From the NCBI GenBank assembly GCA_025356445.1, contig JANXSZ010000060.1, positions 1 through 43,454 on the forward strand: a DNA stretch of 43,454 bases, written 5' to 3'. Position 1 is the stretch's first letter, and each line of letters begins with the position of its first letter. The notes under the pieces were generated by a model that was not told the DNA's origin, did not search any database, and saw nothing but the letters and a program-made list of their open reading frames with translations. Of this stretch, positions 28,135-36,613 are shown piece after piece. This DNA comes from Betaproteobacteria bacterium. Its GTDB lineage: Bacteria > Pseudomonadota > Gammaproteobacteria > Burkholderiales > Burkholderiaceae_C. A program made the translations under genes and the position numbers.

Positions 28135-29121
28135 TTGCTTGATACCACACCGCTGATGGAGCGCATCCTCTATGAAGTCAAACGCGTCGTCGTCGGCCAA
28201 GACCGTTTTTTAGAGCGTGTGATAGTCGCCATGCTCGCGCAAGGCCATCTGCTGGTCGAAGGCGTGCCGGGCCTGGCCAAAACATTGACTGTCAAAACCC
28301 TGGCCAACACGGTGCAAGGCCAGTTCAAACGCATCCAGTTCACGCCTGATTTGGTACCTGCTGACCTGATTGGCACACGCATGTACAACCCTAAAACTGG
28401 CGATTTCAGCACCGCAATCGGCCCCGTTTTTGCCAACCTGCTGCTGGCAGATGAAATCAACCGTGCTCCCGCCAAGGTGCAAAGCGCCTTGCTGGAAGTG
28501 ATGCAAGAGCGCCAAGTGACCATCGCCGGTGAATCGCACCGCGTACCAGAGCCATTTTTGGTGATGGCCACGCAAAACCCGATTGAAACCGAGGGGACCT
28601 ACCCGCTGCCCGAGGCGCAGGTAGACCGCTTCATGATGAAAGTGCTGGTGGACTACCCCACCGAAGAAGAAGAGTTCGTTATCGTTGACCGTGCCATCGG
28701 CCCGCCCGTCCACACCAACCCTGTGGCCACCATGGCACAACTGGCAGCCCTGCAACAAGAGTGCCGCAAGGTCTATGTTGATCCGTCGCTGGTGCAGTAC
28801 GCTGTGCGCCTGGTGGCTGCCACGCGCAACCCCACCCACTATGACCTGAAATCTTTGGCCCGGATGATGACCTGCGGTGCCAGCCCCCGCGCCACCATTG
28901 GCCTGACCGAGGGCGCGCGGGCGCTGGCCTTGCTGCGGGGCCGCAGCTACGCACTGCCTGAAGACATGAGCGACTTGGTGCATGACGTGCTGCGCCACCG
29001 TATCGCGCTGTCGTATGAAGCGCTGTCAGAAGGGTTGACCGCCGACGCCCTCATCAGCCAGATCATGGCCAAGATTGCGCCACCGCCCAAGCCCTTGCAG
29101 CATGAAGACGCAACCCCCTGA
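28135..29121 (+). CDS. MoxR family AAA+ ATPase
   Basis: A 328-residue MoxR-type AAA+ chaperone. It shows VVVGQDRFLERVIVAMLAQGHLLVEG, Walker A GVPGLAKT, Walker B LLADEINRAPAKVQSALLEVMQE, sensor I MATQNPIE and the arginine-finger region LPEAQVDRFMMKV. The best start is a TTG at 28135, preceded at ideal spacing by AAGGAG (28124-28129). The open frame runs further upstream into the protease gene, but without a site. MoxR proteins work with von Willebrand A partners to insert metals or assemble complexes. Its neighbours DUF58 and VWA are the classical partners. Confidence 0.93.
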   Translation: MLDTTPLMERILYEVKRVVVGQDRFLERVIVAMLAQGHLLVEGVPGLAKTLTVKTLANTVQGQFKRIQFTPDLVPADLIGTRMYNPKTGDFSTAIGPVFANLLLADEINRAPAKVQSALLEVMQERQVTIAGESHRVPEPFLVMATQNPIETEGTYPLPEAQVDRFMMKVLVDYPTEEEEFVIVDRAIGPPVHTNPVATMAQLAALQQECRKVYVDPSLVQYAVRLVAATRNPTHYDLKSLARMMTCGASPRATIGLTEGARALALLRGRSYALPEDMSDLVHDVLRHRIALSYEALSEGLTADALISQIMAKIAPPPKPLQHEDATP

Positions 29122-30106
29122 TACACCTGGCAACATGGAAACCGCGCAAGCACTCCTACAGCGCCTGGAATGGACGGTGATTCGCCGTTTGGACGGTCTG
29201 CTGCAAGGCGACTACCGCACGCTGCTGCGCGGCACCGGACTGGACTTGACCGATTTGCGTGAATACCAGCAGCACGATGACGTGCGCCACATTGACTGGA
29301 ACGTCACCGCCCGCCTGCAACAGCCCTATGTCCGCGTGTTCACCGAAGACCGTGAAATAGCAGCGTGGTTTGTGCTGGACTTGAGCGCGTCGGTGGACTT
29401 CGGCTCAGGCCAACGGGTAAAAAGCGACGTCGCCACCGAATTCGTCGCCGTGCTGTCGCGCTTGCTGATGCGGCATGGCAACCGGGTCGGGGCGCTGCTG
29501 TTTGGTGGTGCCGATACCGTCATCCCTCCGCGCTCCGGCCGTCAGCACCTCCTGACCCTGTTGCACACGCTAGGCACCCATGCCCAAGCGCGCAGCAAAG
29601 AGCGTGCCAAACCCCAAGCCCGGCCTCAACCCCACACGCAAGCCCAAACCACCCCGCTCGCCGCCTGGCTGCAGTCTGCCGCCCACCTCATCCACCGCCG
29701 CAGCACCGTCTTTGTGGTATCCGACTTCATCAGTGAGCCAGGCTGGGAAAAGCCGCTGGGTCAGCTCGCGCTTCGCCACGATGTGGTGGCCGTGCGCCTG
29801 TTTGACCCGCTGGAACAGGCCCTGCCCGATTTAGGTTTGCTAACCTTCCACGACGCCGAAACCGGCGAACAACTGCGGGTGGACACCCACGATGCAGGCT
29901 TTCGCCAGCGGTTTGAGCGGCTGGCAACGGAACGCGAAGACGCACTGCGGGCCGCATTGGGCAAGGCCGGGGTCGATACGCTGGAACTCTCCACAGACGA
30001 GGATCTGGTCGACACGCTGACCCGCTTCACCGAACTGCGCAAACGCCGGGCCTTCGGGAGCCGCGCCTCGGCCCGTCTGCCTCTCCACCTGAAACAGGTA
30101 GCCTGA
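29102..30106 (+). CDS. DUF58 domain protein (MoxR-associated)
   Basis: About 334 residues from the ATG at 29102, which overlaps moxR by 20 bases; an ATG at 29135 is equally credible, and neither has a clear ribosome binding site. The DUF58 signature GTGLDLTDLREYQQHDDVRHIDWNVTARLQQPYVRVFTEDRE occurs near residues 40-85, followed by a von Willebrand A-like fold with DLSASVDFGSG in place of a perfect DxSxS MIDAS. No membrane segment is present. It is translationally packed between MoxR and the VWA gene, one of the standard three-gene orders of MoxR operons. Confidence 0.9.
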   Translation: MKTQPPDTPGNMETAQALLQRLEWTVIRRLDGLLQGDYRTLLRGTGLDLTDLREYQQHDDVRHIDWNVTARLQQPYVRVFTEDREIAAWFVLDLSASVDFGSGQRVKSDVATEFVAVLSRLLMRHGNRVGALLFGGADTVIPPRSGRQHLLTLLHTLGTHAQARSKERAKPQARPQPHTQAQTTPLAAWLQSAAHLIHRRSTVFVVSDFISEPGWEKPLGQLALRHDVVAVRLFDPLEQALPDLGLLTFHDAETGEQLRVDTHDAGFRQRFERLATEREDALRAALGKAGVDTLELSTDEDLVDTLTRFTELRKRRAFGSRASARLPLHLKQVA

Positions 30107-30107
30107 C

Positions 30108-31199
30108 ATGAACTTCCTCTGGCCGCAATTCCTTTGGCCGCACCTTCTTTGGTTGCTGCTGATACTCCCCCTGCTGGTGCTGCTCCACCTGTGGCTGCTG
30201 CGGCGCAAGCAGCAGAACGCCGTACGCTACGCCTCGCTCAGCCTGATCCGCGAAGCCCTGGGCAGCGGCAACAGCTTTCGCCGCCATATACCGCCACTGC
30301 TGTTTTTGTGGGCCATCGCAGCCATGCTGCTGGCCGCTGCCCGACCGGTAGCGGTCATCGCTTTACCGTCCAACGGACAGACGATTCTGCTGGCGATGGA
30401 CGTGTCAGGCAGCATGCGGGCCACCGATGTGCTGCCCAGCCGCATCGTCGCCGCACAGACTGCGGCCAAAGCCTTTTTGGCACAGCTGCCACGCCAAGTG
30501 AAGGTGGGCATCGTGGCGTTTGCCGGCTCCGCCCAGGTGGCGCAAATCCCCACGCTGAACCGTGAGGATTTGGTCTCCGCCATTGACCGCTTCCAGTTGC
30601 AACGCGGTACCGCCATCGGCAACGGGCTGGTGCTGTCGCTGGCCACGCTGTTCCCGGACGCGGGCATTGACCTGGGGCAAATGGGCTATGGCAACAACGG
30701 CAGCAACCTGGGTAACGGGGGCCGCCCACGCGGTATGGCGCTGGAGCAGTCCCAAACTCAGGATGGCAAAGAAAAGAAGCCTTTTATACCGGTAGCACCC
30801 GGCTCATACGCTTCAGCCGCTATCATTTTATTGACAGATGGCCAGCGCACCACCGGTGTGGACTCGCTGGAGGCCGCCAAACTCGCCGCTGACCGGGGCG
30901 TGCGCGTCTACACCGTGGGCATCGGCACGGTGAACGGCGAAACGATCGGGTTTGAAGGCTGGTCGATGCGTGTGCGGCTGGACGAAGAAACGCTGAAAGC
31001 CATCGCCACGAAAACCCAGGCTGACTACTTTTACGCAGGCACTGCAGCCGATTTGCAAAAAGTCTACGAGCACCTCAGCTCGCGCCTGACGGTGGAGAAA
31101 AAAGAAACCGAGGTGTCTGCGCTGCTCGCCTTGATCGCTGCCGCGCTGGCGCTGCTGTCAGCAGGTTTGTCGCTGTGGTGGTTCAACCGGATCATGTGA
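30108..31199 (+). CDS. BatA-like von Willebrand factor A membrane protein
   Basis: A 363-residue inner-membrane protein. Two N-terminal hydrophobic helices (about 10-30 and 62-82) precede a VWA domain (about 92-310) with an intact MIDAS start (AMDVSGSM, DxSxS), GTAIGNGL as the Thr motif, and ILLTDGQRTTG. A C-terminal helix (about 337-358) anchors it again. A Gly/Asn- and polar-rich insertion (about 190-225, including GYGNNGSNLGNGG) interrupts the VWA fold; long loops occur here in many homologues. The gene starts one base after the DUF58 stop codon. The BatB, BatC and BatD partners found in Bacteroides-type operons are absent. Confidence 0.9.
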   Translation: MNFLWPQFLWPHLLWLLLILPLLVLLHLWLLRRKQQNAVRYASLSLIREALGSGNSFRRHIPPLLFLWAIAAMLLAAARPVAVIALPSNGQTILLAMDVSGSMRATDVLPSRIVAAQTAAKAFLAQLPRQVKVGIVAFAGSAQVAQIPTLNREDLVSAIDRFQLQRGTAIGNGLVLSLATLFPDAGIDLGQMGYGNNGSNLGNGGRPRGMALEQSQTQDGKEKKPFIPVAPGSYASAAIILLTDGQRTTGVDSLEAAKLAADRGVRVYTVGIGTVNGETIGFEGWSMRVRLDEETLKAIATKTQADYFYAGTAADLQKVYEHLSSRLTVEKKETEVSALLALIAAALALLSAGLSLWWFNRIM

Positions 31200-31237
31200 A
31201 ACACCTGGACGCCACCTTGCGGAACAGCAGTGGCTGC

Positions 31238-31268
31238 GCCCTGTGCAGGCGCTCAGCCTGCACAGGGC
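31238..31268. terminator. Perfect 13-bp hairpin between convergent genes
   Basis: GCCCTGTGCAGGC (31238-31250) pairs with GCCTGCACAGGGC (31256-31268) around a GCTCA loop, with no mismatch. It lies between the convergent stops of the VWA gene and the crotonase gene. There is no T-tract on either side, so it may act as a rho-independent-like barrier, an mRNA-end protector or a repeat element. Confidence 0.6.
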
Positions 31269-31283
31269 AAATCCACGCGGTTT

Positions 31284-32078
31284 TCAGCCCTTGAAAACCG
31301 GTGGGCGCTTGCCCAGGAACGCCGCCACAGCTTCCTTGTGGTCGTCCGTCTGATGCGACATCGCCTGGAACGCTGCCGCCATCTCCAGCAACGTGTCCAG
31401 CCGCGTGTGCATGGCCTCGCGCAGCAGCCGCTTTGTCAGGCGCACAGCGTGCGGTGGGTTGGCGGCAATGCGCTGGGCGAGTTCGTTGGCGGTAGAGAGC
31501 AGCTGGTCAGCGGGCACCACACGCGACACCAAACCCCAGCTGGCGGCCAGCTCAGGGCCGATCATCTCGCCGGTGAATGACATTTCTGACGCCCTGGAAA
31601 GCCCAATCAAACGCGGCAGCAACCACGCGCCGCCGTCGCCAGGGATGATGCCCAGCTTCACAAAGCTTTCCGCAAACTTGGCGTGCTCCGAGGCGATGCG
31701 GATATCGCACATGCAGGCCAAATCCAGCCCGGCACCAATGGCCGCACCGTTCACGGCCGCAATGATGGGCACCTCCAAATTAAACAGCGCCAACGGCAGC
31801 TTTTGAATGCCGGTGCGGTACTCCTGACGAATCTGCATCCCGCTGACTTCGCCGGACGATTGCCGTGCCATGTCCTTGATGTCGCCACCCGACGAAAACG
31901 CCGTGCCTGCGCCCGTCAGGATCACAGCACGCACGCTGCGGTCGTTGTGGATGCGGTCAATGGCCTCCAAAAAATCCGCTACAGCCGAATTGCCTGTCAG
32001 CGGATTGCGCCGCTCAGGCTCGTTCATGGTCAGCGTGACGACGTGGTCTTGTTGGGTGTAGAGCAGAAAGTTCGGCAT
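31284..32078 (-). CDS. Enoyl-CoA hydratase/isomerase (crotonase) family protein
   Basis: A 264-residue crotonase-fold protein. The CoA-binding and oxyanion regions RAVILTGAGTAFSSGGDIKDM and AAVNGAAIGAGLDLACMCDIRIAS are typical. However, at the positions of the two catalytic glutamates of rat mitochondrial enoyl-CoA hydratase I read Asp (GLDLACMCD) and Phe (ESFVKLGIIPGDGG). A classical hydratase reaction is therefore doubtful; isomerase, hydrolase or another crotonase chemistry is possible. The gene is divergent from a CaiB/BaiF CoA-transferase across a 192-base control region, suggesting a shared CoA-thioester substrate. No SD-like site stands out before the ATG at 32078. Confidence 0.87.
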   Translation of the reverse strand: MPNFLLYTQQDHVVTLTMNEPERRNPLTGNSAVADFLEAIDRIHNDRSVRAVILTGAGTAFSSGGDIKDMARQSSGEVSGMQIRQEYRTGIQKLPLALFNLEVPIIAAVNGAAIGAGLDLACMCDIRIASEHAKFAESFVKLGIIPGDGGAWLLPRLIGLSRASEMSFTGEMIGPELAASWGLVSRVVPADQLLSTANELAQRIAANPPHAVRLTKRLLREAMHTRLDTLLEMAAAFQAMSHQTDDHKEAVAAFLGKRPPVFKG

Positions 32079-32143
32079 GAAAAGTCCGGTTAATGGGTTG
32101 AGGGTGACGTGAACGTACTAGCGTAGAAGATTCGGCGACCCAA

Positions 32144-32210
32144 GTCCAATATGGATAACAGCAGTTTTGATACGAATCAAGTATCGGACTTTTCAAATTT
32201 GATATTGGAC
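32144..32210. promoter_or_regulatory. Inverted repeats in the crotonase/CaiB divergent control region
   Basis: GTCCAATAT (32144-32152) and ATATTGGAC (32202-32210) are perfect 9-bp inverted copies 49 bases apart. Between them sit GATAC (32169-32173) and GTATC (32181-32185) in inverted orientation, overlapping TTGAT-N4-ATCAA (32167-32180). This is a likely operator region for a regulator that controls both divergent genes. The repeats are seen; the regulator is unknown and not encoded nearby. Confidence 0.45.
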
Positions 32211-32270
32211 GCAACCAGGTATGCCACCTATTCTCTGGTGCTATGCACCTCGCATAAACAGGAGACACCG

Positions 32271-33494
32271 ATGAAAACCGCTTTAGGCCACCTCAAAGTT
32301 CTGGACTTATCCCGCATCCTCGCGGGACCCTGGGCCACGCAAAACTTGGCCGATATGGGGGCTGAAGTCATCAAAATCGAACGCCCCGTGGTAGGCGACG
32401 ACACCCGTACATGGGGGCCTCCGTTCCTGAAAGACGCTGACGGTCAGGAGACGCGGGATTCCTCTTACTTCCTGAGCGCCAACCGGGGTAAGCAATCCGT
32501 CACCTGCGATTTGGCCACGCCCGAGGGGCAAGAAATCATCCGTGCCTTGGCCAAAGATGCCGATATCGTGGTTGAAAACTACAAAGTCGGCACCCTGGCC
32601 CGCTACGGTCTGGCTTACGCTGACCTGCGCCAACTCAACCCCCGCTTGGTCTACTGTTCCGTCACCGGTTTCGGTCAAAGCGGCCCCTATGCCGCGCTGC
32701 CCGGCTACGACTACGTGTTCCAGGGTATGGGCGGGCTGATGAGCATGACCGGCGTGCCCGACGGCCAAGCCGGTGCCGCGCCCATGAAAAGCGGCATCGC
32801 CATCAGCGACCTGCTGACCGGCATGTACGCGACCACCGCGATCCTGGCGGCCATCGAGCACCGGCATGTGAGTGGAGAAGGCCAGTACATCGACATGTCC
32901 TTGCTGGACTGCATCGTCAGCATCAATTCGTACCAGGCGCTCAACTACTTCTTGTCCGGCAAAATTCCACAGCGCATGGGCAATGCACACTCCAACATGG
33001 TGCCGTACCAGGTGTTCCGCTGCCAGGAGGGCGACATCATCATCGCCGTCGGCAACGACAGCCAATACACCGCGTTTTGCAAAGTCATTGACCGCCCGGA
33101 GCTGGCGGCAAACCCACTGTTCAGCACCGCCGCCCAACGCAACCGCAACCGCGAAGCGCTGATCCCGCTGGTCGCCGAAGCCATGCTGGCGCGCAGCATG
33201 AACGACTGGGTGCCGCTGCTGGAAGCCAACAACGTGCCCTGCGGCCCCATCAACGACATGAAACAGGTGTTCGATAACCCGCAGGTGCAACACCGCGAAA
33301 TGCAGATGAACCTGCCTCACGGTGCAGGCGTCAACGCGCCCAGCGTGGCCAACCCGATTCGGCTGTCCGACACCCCCCTTCAGTACACCCGCGCCGCGCC
33401 CACGTTAGGCGAGCACAACGCCAGCATCCTGGGCGAACGGCTGGGACTGTCGGCACAGCGCATGGCCGAGTTGCGCGCCAAGGGCGTGATTTAA
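32271..33494 (+). CDS. CaiB/BaiF (class III) CoA-transferase
   Basis: A 407-residue family III CoA-transferase, which moves CoA between carboxylic acids. Family motifs are VLDLSRILAGPWATQNLADMGAEVIKIERP at the N-terminus, SANRGKQSVTCDL, and PGYDYVFQGMGGLMSMTG, in which the Asp is the acyl-anhydride nucleophile. The C-terminal PTLGEHNASILGERLGL is typical. The ATG at 32271 has a strong AGGAG site; the frame is open to 32151 but without support. Its divergent crotonase partner and the two downstream Bug proteins suggest uptake and CoA activation of an unidentified organic acid. Confidence 0.94.
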   Translation: MKTALGHLKVLDLSRILAGPWATQNLADMGAEVIKIERPVVGDDTRTWGPPFLKDADGQETRDSSYFLSANRGKQSVTCDLATPEGQEIIRALAKDADIVVENYKVGTLARYGLAYADLRQLNPRLVYCSVTGFGQSGPYAALPGYDYVFQGMGGLMSMTGVPDGQAGAAPMKSGIAISDLLTGMYATTAILAAIEHRHVSGEGQYIDMSLLDCIVSINSYQALNYFLSGKIPQRMGNAHSNMVPYQVFRCQEGDIIIAVGNDSQYTAFCKVIDRPELAANPLFSTAAQRNRNREALIPLVAEAMLARSMNDWVPLLEANNVPCGPINDMKQVFDNPQVQHREMQMNLPHGAGVNAPSVANPIRLSDTPLQYTRAAPTLGEHNASILGERLGLSAQRMAELRAKGVI

Positions 33495-33547
33495 AAAGAG
33501 AAAGTCTTTTTACAAACCAATTGCCCCACACCGTCTTGGAGACACAC

Positions 33548-34555
33548 ATGGCCCTGAACCTGAAAACCGCGCTCAAACGCACACTGACGCGCACACTGGT
33601 CGCTACGCTTTCAATAGCTGGCATAGCGCTTCTGGCTTGCACTGGAGCTGTATTCGCCCAGGAATTCCCGAATAAACCGATCAAATTTATCGTACCCTTC
33701 CCGCCCGGCAGCGGCACAGACACCTCGGCACGCTACTTTGGCAAGAAGTTGACCGAACTCACCGGCCAGCCCGTCATCGTGGACAACCGCCCTGGCGCGA
33801 ACGGTTTCATCGCCGTGCGCACCCTGCTGGCCGCACCGGCAGACGGCTACACCGTGTTTGTGGGCAGCAATTCGACCTTGGCAGTCAACGTGGCGCTGTT
33901 CAAAAAATTGCCCTACGACCCGCAAACGGACTTGGCAGCCCTGAGCATGATGATGCGCGCGCCAGCCTTGGTCGTGGTGCCCGCCAACTCGCCTTACAAA
34001 ACGCTGAGCGATTTGACAAGCGCAGCCCGTGCCCAGCCTGGCAAGCTGAACTACGCCGCAGGCTCTGCCGGCTACCAGCTGATGGCCGAATCACTGAACG
34101 ACAGCGCCAAAATCGACATCCATAACGTGCCGTTCAAAGGGGCCTCAGAAGCACTGACAGCGGTGGTATCGGGCAATGTGGACATGGCGTTTTCGGACAT
34201 CACGGCAGCCTACGAACTGGTGAAGGGCGGCAAACTCCGTGCCCTGGCTGTGGCTTCTGACCACCGCGCCCCGGCCCTGCCCAACGTGCCGCACATGGCC
34301 GAGGCAGGGATGCCCGGCTTCAACGCCTACGTGTGGGTCGGTGCGATGGTGGCCGCCAAGACACCGAAAGCGGAGACCGACAAACTCGCCACGCTGCTGG
34401 CCCAGATCGAGCGCTTGCCCGAAACCAAAGAGTTCTACGAGCGGCTGGGCGCTGAAACCATGAACGGTGGCGCAGACGAGATGCGCCGCTTCCAAGCGGC
34501 GGAGATCGCCCTGTGGAAACGCATCGCCACCCAAGCCAAGATTGAGCAGGAATAA
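33548..34555 (+). CDS. Bug-family (TctC-like) tripartite tricarboxylate binding protein, copy 1
   Basis: A 335-residue periplasmic solute-binding protein. The signal peptide covers about 1-38 and ends AVFA before QEFPNKPIKFIVPFPPG. Bug family features follow: the carboxylate-binding loop FPPGSGTDTSARYFG, DNRPGANGFIAV, PADGYTVFVGSNSTLAVN and GNVDMAFSDITAAY. The ATG at 33548 has GGAG six bases upstream. It lies 53 bases after the CoA-transferase and is followed three bases later by a second Bug gene. No TctA/TctB membrane genes are present, as is common for the expanded Bug families of this group, so the ligand is unknown. Confidence 0.93.
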   Translation: MALNLKTALKRTLTRTLVATLSIAGIALLACTGAVFAQEFPNKPIKFIVPFPPGSGTDTSARYFGKKLTELTGQPVIVDNRPGANGFIAVRTLLAAPADGYTVFVGSNSTLAVNVALFKKLPYDPQTDLAALSMMMRAPALVVVPANSPYKTLSDLTSAARAQPGKLNYAAGSAGYQLMAESLNDSAKIDIHNVPFKGASEALTAVVSGNVDMAFSDITAAYELVKGGKLRALAVASDHRAPALPNVPHMAEAGMPGFNAYVWVGAMVAAKTPKAETDKLATLLAQIERLPETKEFYERLGAETMNGGADEMRRFQAAEIALWKRIATQAKIEQE

Positions 34556-34558
34556 GCC

Positions 34559-35584
34559 ATGCAGCCTCTTGAACCTCTTGCGTCCATCGCAAAAACTTTA
34601 AACGCTACGCTTTCGATAGCTGCTACAGCTTTACTGGTAAGCACTGGCGCCTTATTCAGCGCTCATGCACAAGGCCAAACTCTGCCGCTCTACCCGTCCA
34701 AACCCCTCACCATGATCGTGCCCTTTCCCGCCGGTGGCCCCACCGATCTGGTAGCACGGGTGATCGCCCAGGAAATGGCCAAGTCCATGGGCCAGCCAGT
34801 GGTGATCGACAACAAGGGCGGTGCCAATGGCAATCTGGGGGCCACGGTCGCCGCCAAAGCGCCGGCAGACGGCTACACGCTGCTCTACAACACCTCATCC
34901 ATCACACTCAGCCCGGCCCTGTACAAAAATCTGAACTACGACCTGAAGCGCGATTTCGCTCCCGTCGCGCTGACGGCGGTGATTCCGCTGGCTTTGGTGG
35001 TAGCCCCGAATGTGCCGGTAGAAAACGTCAAGGAGTTCATTGCCTGGGTCAAGGCGAATCCGGGCAAGGTGTCTTACGGCTCGGCAGGCAATGGCAACGT
35101 CACCCACCTGGGCGCATTCCAGTTTGTGCAGGCCAATGGGCTGGATGCCGTGCATATCCCTTACAAGGGCAGCGCCCCGGCGGACGTGGATTTGGCAGGC
35201 GGTCAAATCCAGTTCATGACGGATACCGTGAACTCGGTGATGGCGTTCGTCAAAGACAAACGCATGAAGATGCTGGCCGTGACCACTGCCCGGCGCATGT
35301 CGCTGTTCCCCGACGTGCCCACGCTGGCAGAGTCCGGGATGCCAGGCTTTGAAGTAGGCGCATGGCAGGGTGTACTGGTGCCCGCCAACACGCCCAAAGC
35401 CGTGGTTCAGCGCCTGAATCTGGAGGTACTGAAGGCCTTGCAAACGCCTGAGGTCAAGCAAAAACTGGCACAGCAAGGGGTGGAGGCACTGTCGTCCACG
35501 CCCGAGGAATACGGCCACTACATCAGCAGCGAACTCGCCCGCTGGGTGAAAGTCGTGAAACTGGCAGGCATCTCACTGGAGTGA
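34559..35584 (+). CDS. Bug-family (TctC-like) tripartite tricarboxylate binding protein, copy 2
   Basis: A 341-residue periplasmic binding protein with a signal peptide ending SAHA (about residue 37), then the Bug core LYPSKPLTMIVPFPAGGPTDLVARVIAQE, DNKGGANGNLGATVAAKAPADGYTLLYNTSS, and HIPYKGSAPADVDLAGGQIQFM. It starts three bases after copy 1 ends and is therefore co-transcribed. The mature proteins differ substantially, yet the DNA for the two signal-peptide cores is much more alike (a 21-base block with one difference). The ligand is unknown; the upstream CoA-transferase suggests a carboxylic acid. Confidence 0.93.
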   Translation: MQPLEPLASIAKTLNATLSIAATALLVSTGALFSAHAQGQTLPLYPSKPLTMIVPFPAGGPTDLVARVIAQEMAKSMGQPVVIDNKGGANGNLGATVAAKAPADGYTLLYNTSSITLSPALYKNLNYDLKRDFAPVALTAVIPLALVVAPNVPVENVKEFIAWVKANPGKVSYGSAGNGNVTHLGAFQFVQANGLDAVHIPYKGSAPADVDLAGGQIQFMTDTVNSVMAFVKDKRMKMLAVTTARRMSLFPDVPTLAESGMPGFEVGAWQGVLVPANTPKAVVQRLNLEVLKALQTPEVKQKLAQQGVEALSSTPEEYGHYISSELARWVKVVKLAGISLE

Positions 35585-35694
35585 ACACCCCATCAAAGCG
35601 GGCATAGGTACAGGCCGGGCACAGACCAGGAAAAGTGGGCGATGATAGGGGTTAACCCAGACAGACGCTGCACCTCTGTCCACAGAAAGTCCCC

Positions 35695-36603
35695 ATGCCT
35701 ACCCGCTTTGACATCGTTCACACCACCACCTACCGCTACAGCTCACCGGTGACGTTTGGCGAGCACCGCGTGATGTTCCGCCCGCGTGACAGCCATGACC
35801 AGCGGGTGCTGGCGACCGACTTGAAGGTCAACATGGAAAGCATCGTCCGGCTGATCCAGGACCCGCACTCCAATTCTGTCGCGCTGGTGCAGCCGCTGGG
35901 CGAGTCGCTGGAACTGGAGCTGGTGTGCTCGTTCACCATTGAGCAGGCGGTAGATTTGCCCGTGGTACTGCTGCCCTCCCCCGCTGGTGAATTTTTACCG
36001 CTCAGCTACTCGCTGGAAGACCGCTGCGATTTGGAGCATTACCTGCGCCCCCACCACGAAGACCCCAAGGGTGAACTTGCGACCTGGAGCAGCCAGTTCA
36101 TGCGCCCCGAAGGCCGTACCCGCACCCGTGATTTACTCGAAGAAATGAACCGCCACATCGGCGCCACACTGACCTACATCCCCCGCGACGAAGAAGGCAC
36201 GCAATCGCCACTCACCACCCTGAAGCTTGGCAGCGGCAGCTGCCGTGACTACGCCCTGCTGATGATGGAAGCCGCCCGCCGCCTGGGCATCGCGACGCGC
36301 TTCGTCTCCGGCTACCTGTACGACGCCGCGCTGGACGTGGGCAAAGGCGCGAAAGACACAGAAGGCAAAGCCATGGCTGGTGCCGGCTTCACCCACGCCT
36401 GGCTGCAAGCCTACCTGCCCGGCGCAGGCTGGGCCACATTCGACCCCACCAACAATTTACTGGGCGGCAGCCAACTGATCCGCGTCGGCGTAGCCCGTGA
36501 CCCGGCCTTTGCTGCCCCCGTGTCTGGCAGCTGGTACGGTGCAGCAGGCGCGTATTTGGGGCTGACGGCGACGGTGCAGGTGACGCGACAGGCGCAGGTG
36601 TAG
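35695..36603 (+). CDS. Transglutaminase-like protein with N-terminal beta domain
   Basis: A 302-residue cytoplasmic protein of the bacterial transglutaminase-like family. Residues 1-85 form the N-terminal beta domain (FDIVHTTTYRYSSPVTFGEHRVMFRPRD). The transglutaminase core carries the catalytic triad Cys183 (GSGSCRDYA), His234 (GFTHAWLQAY) and Asp250 (WATFDPTNN). Related proteins accompany circularly permuted ATP-grasp and alpha-E genes in a peptide-modification cluster, but those partners are not in the window. The 110 bases before it hold no clear promoter. Activity as a cysteine peptidase or amidase is the family expectation; the substrate is unknown. Confidence 0.9.
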   Translation: MPTRFDIVHTTTYRYSSPVTFGEHRVMFRPRDSHDQRVLATDLKVNMESIVRLIQDPHSNSVALVQPLGESLELELVCSFTIEQAVDLPVVLLPSPAGEFLPLSYSLEDRCDLEHYLRPHHEDPKGELATWSSQFMRPEGRTRTRDLLEEMNRHIGATLTYIPRDEEGTQSPLTTLKLGSGSCRDYALLMMEAARRLGIATRFVSGYLYDAALDVGKGAKDTEGKAMAGAGFTHAWLQAYLPGAGWATFDPTNNLLGGSQLIRVGVARDPAFAAPVSGSWYGAAGAYLGLTATVQVTRQAQV

Positions 36604-36613
36604 ATTTCACCTC

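Noticed and set aside
32307-33320. A 337-codon frame antisense to the CaiB/BaiF gene
   Set aside because: Shadow of a well-supported gene that has its own ribosome binding site.
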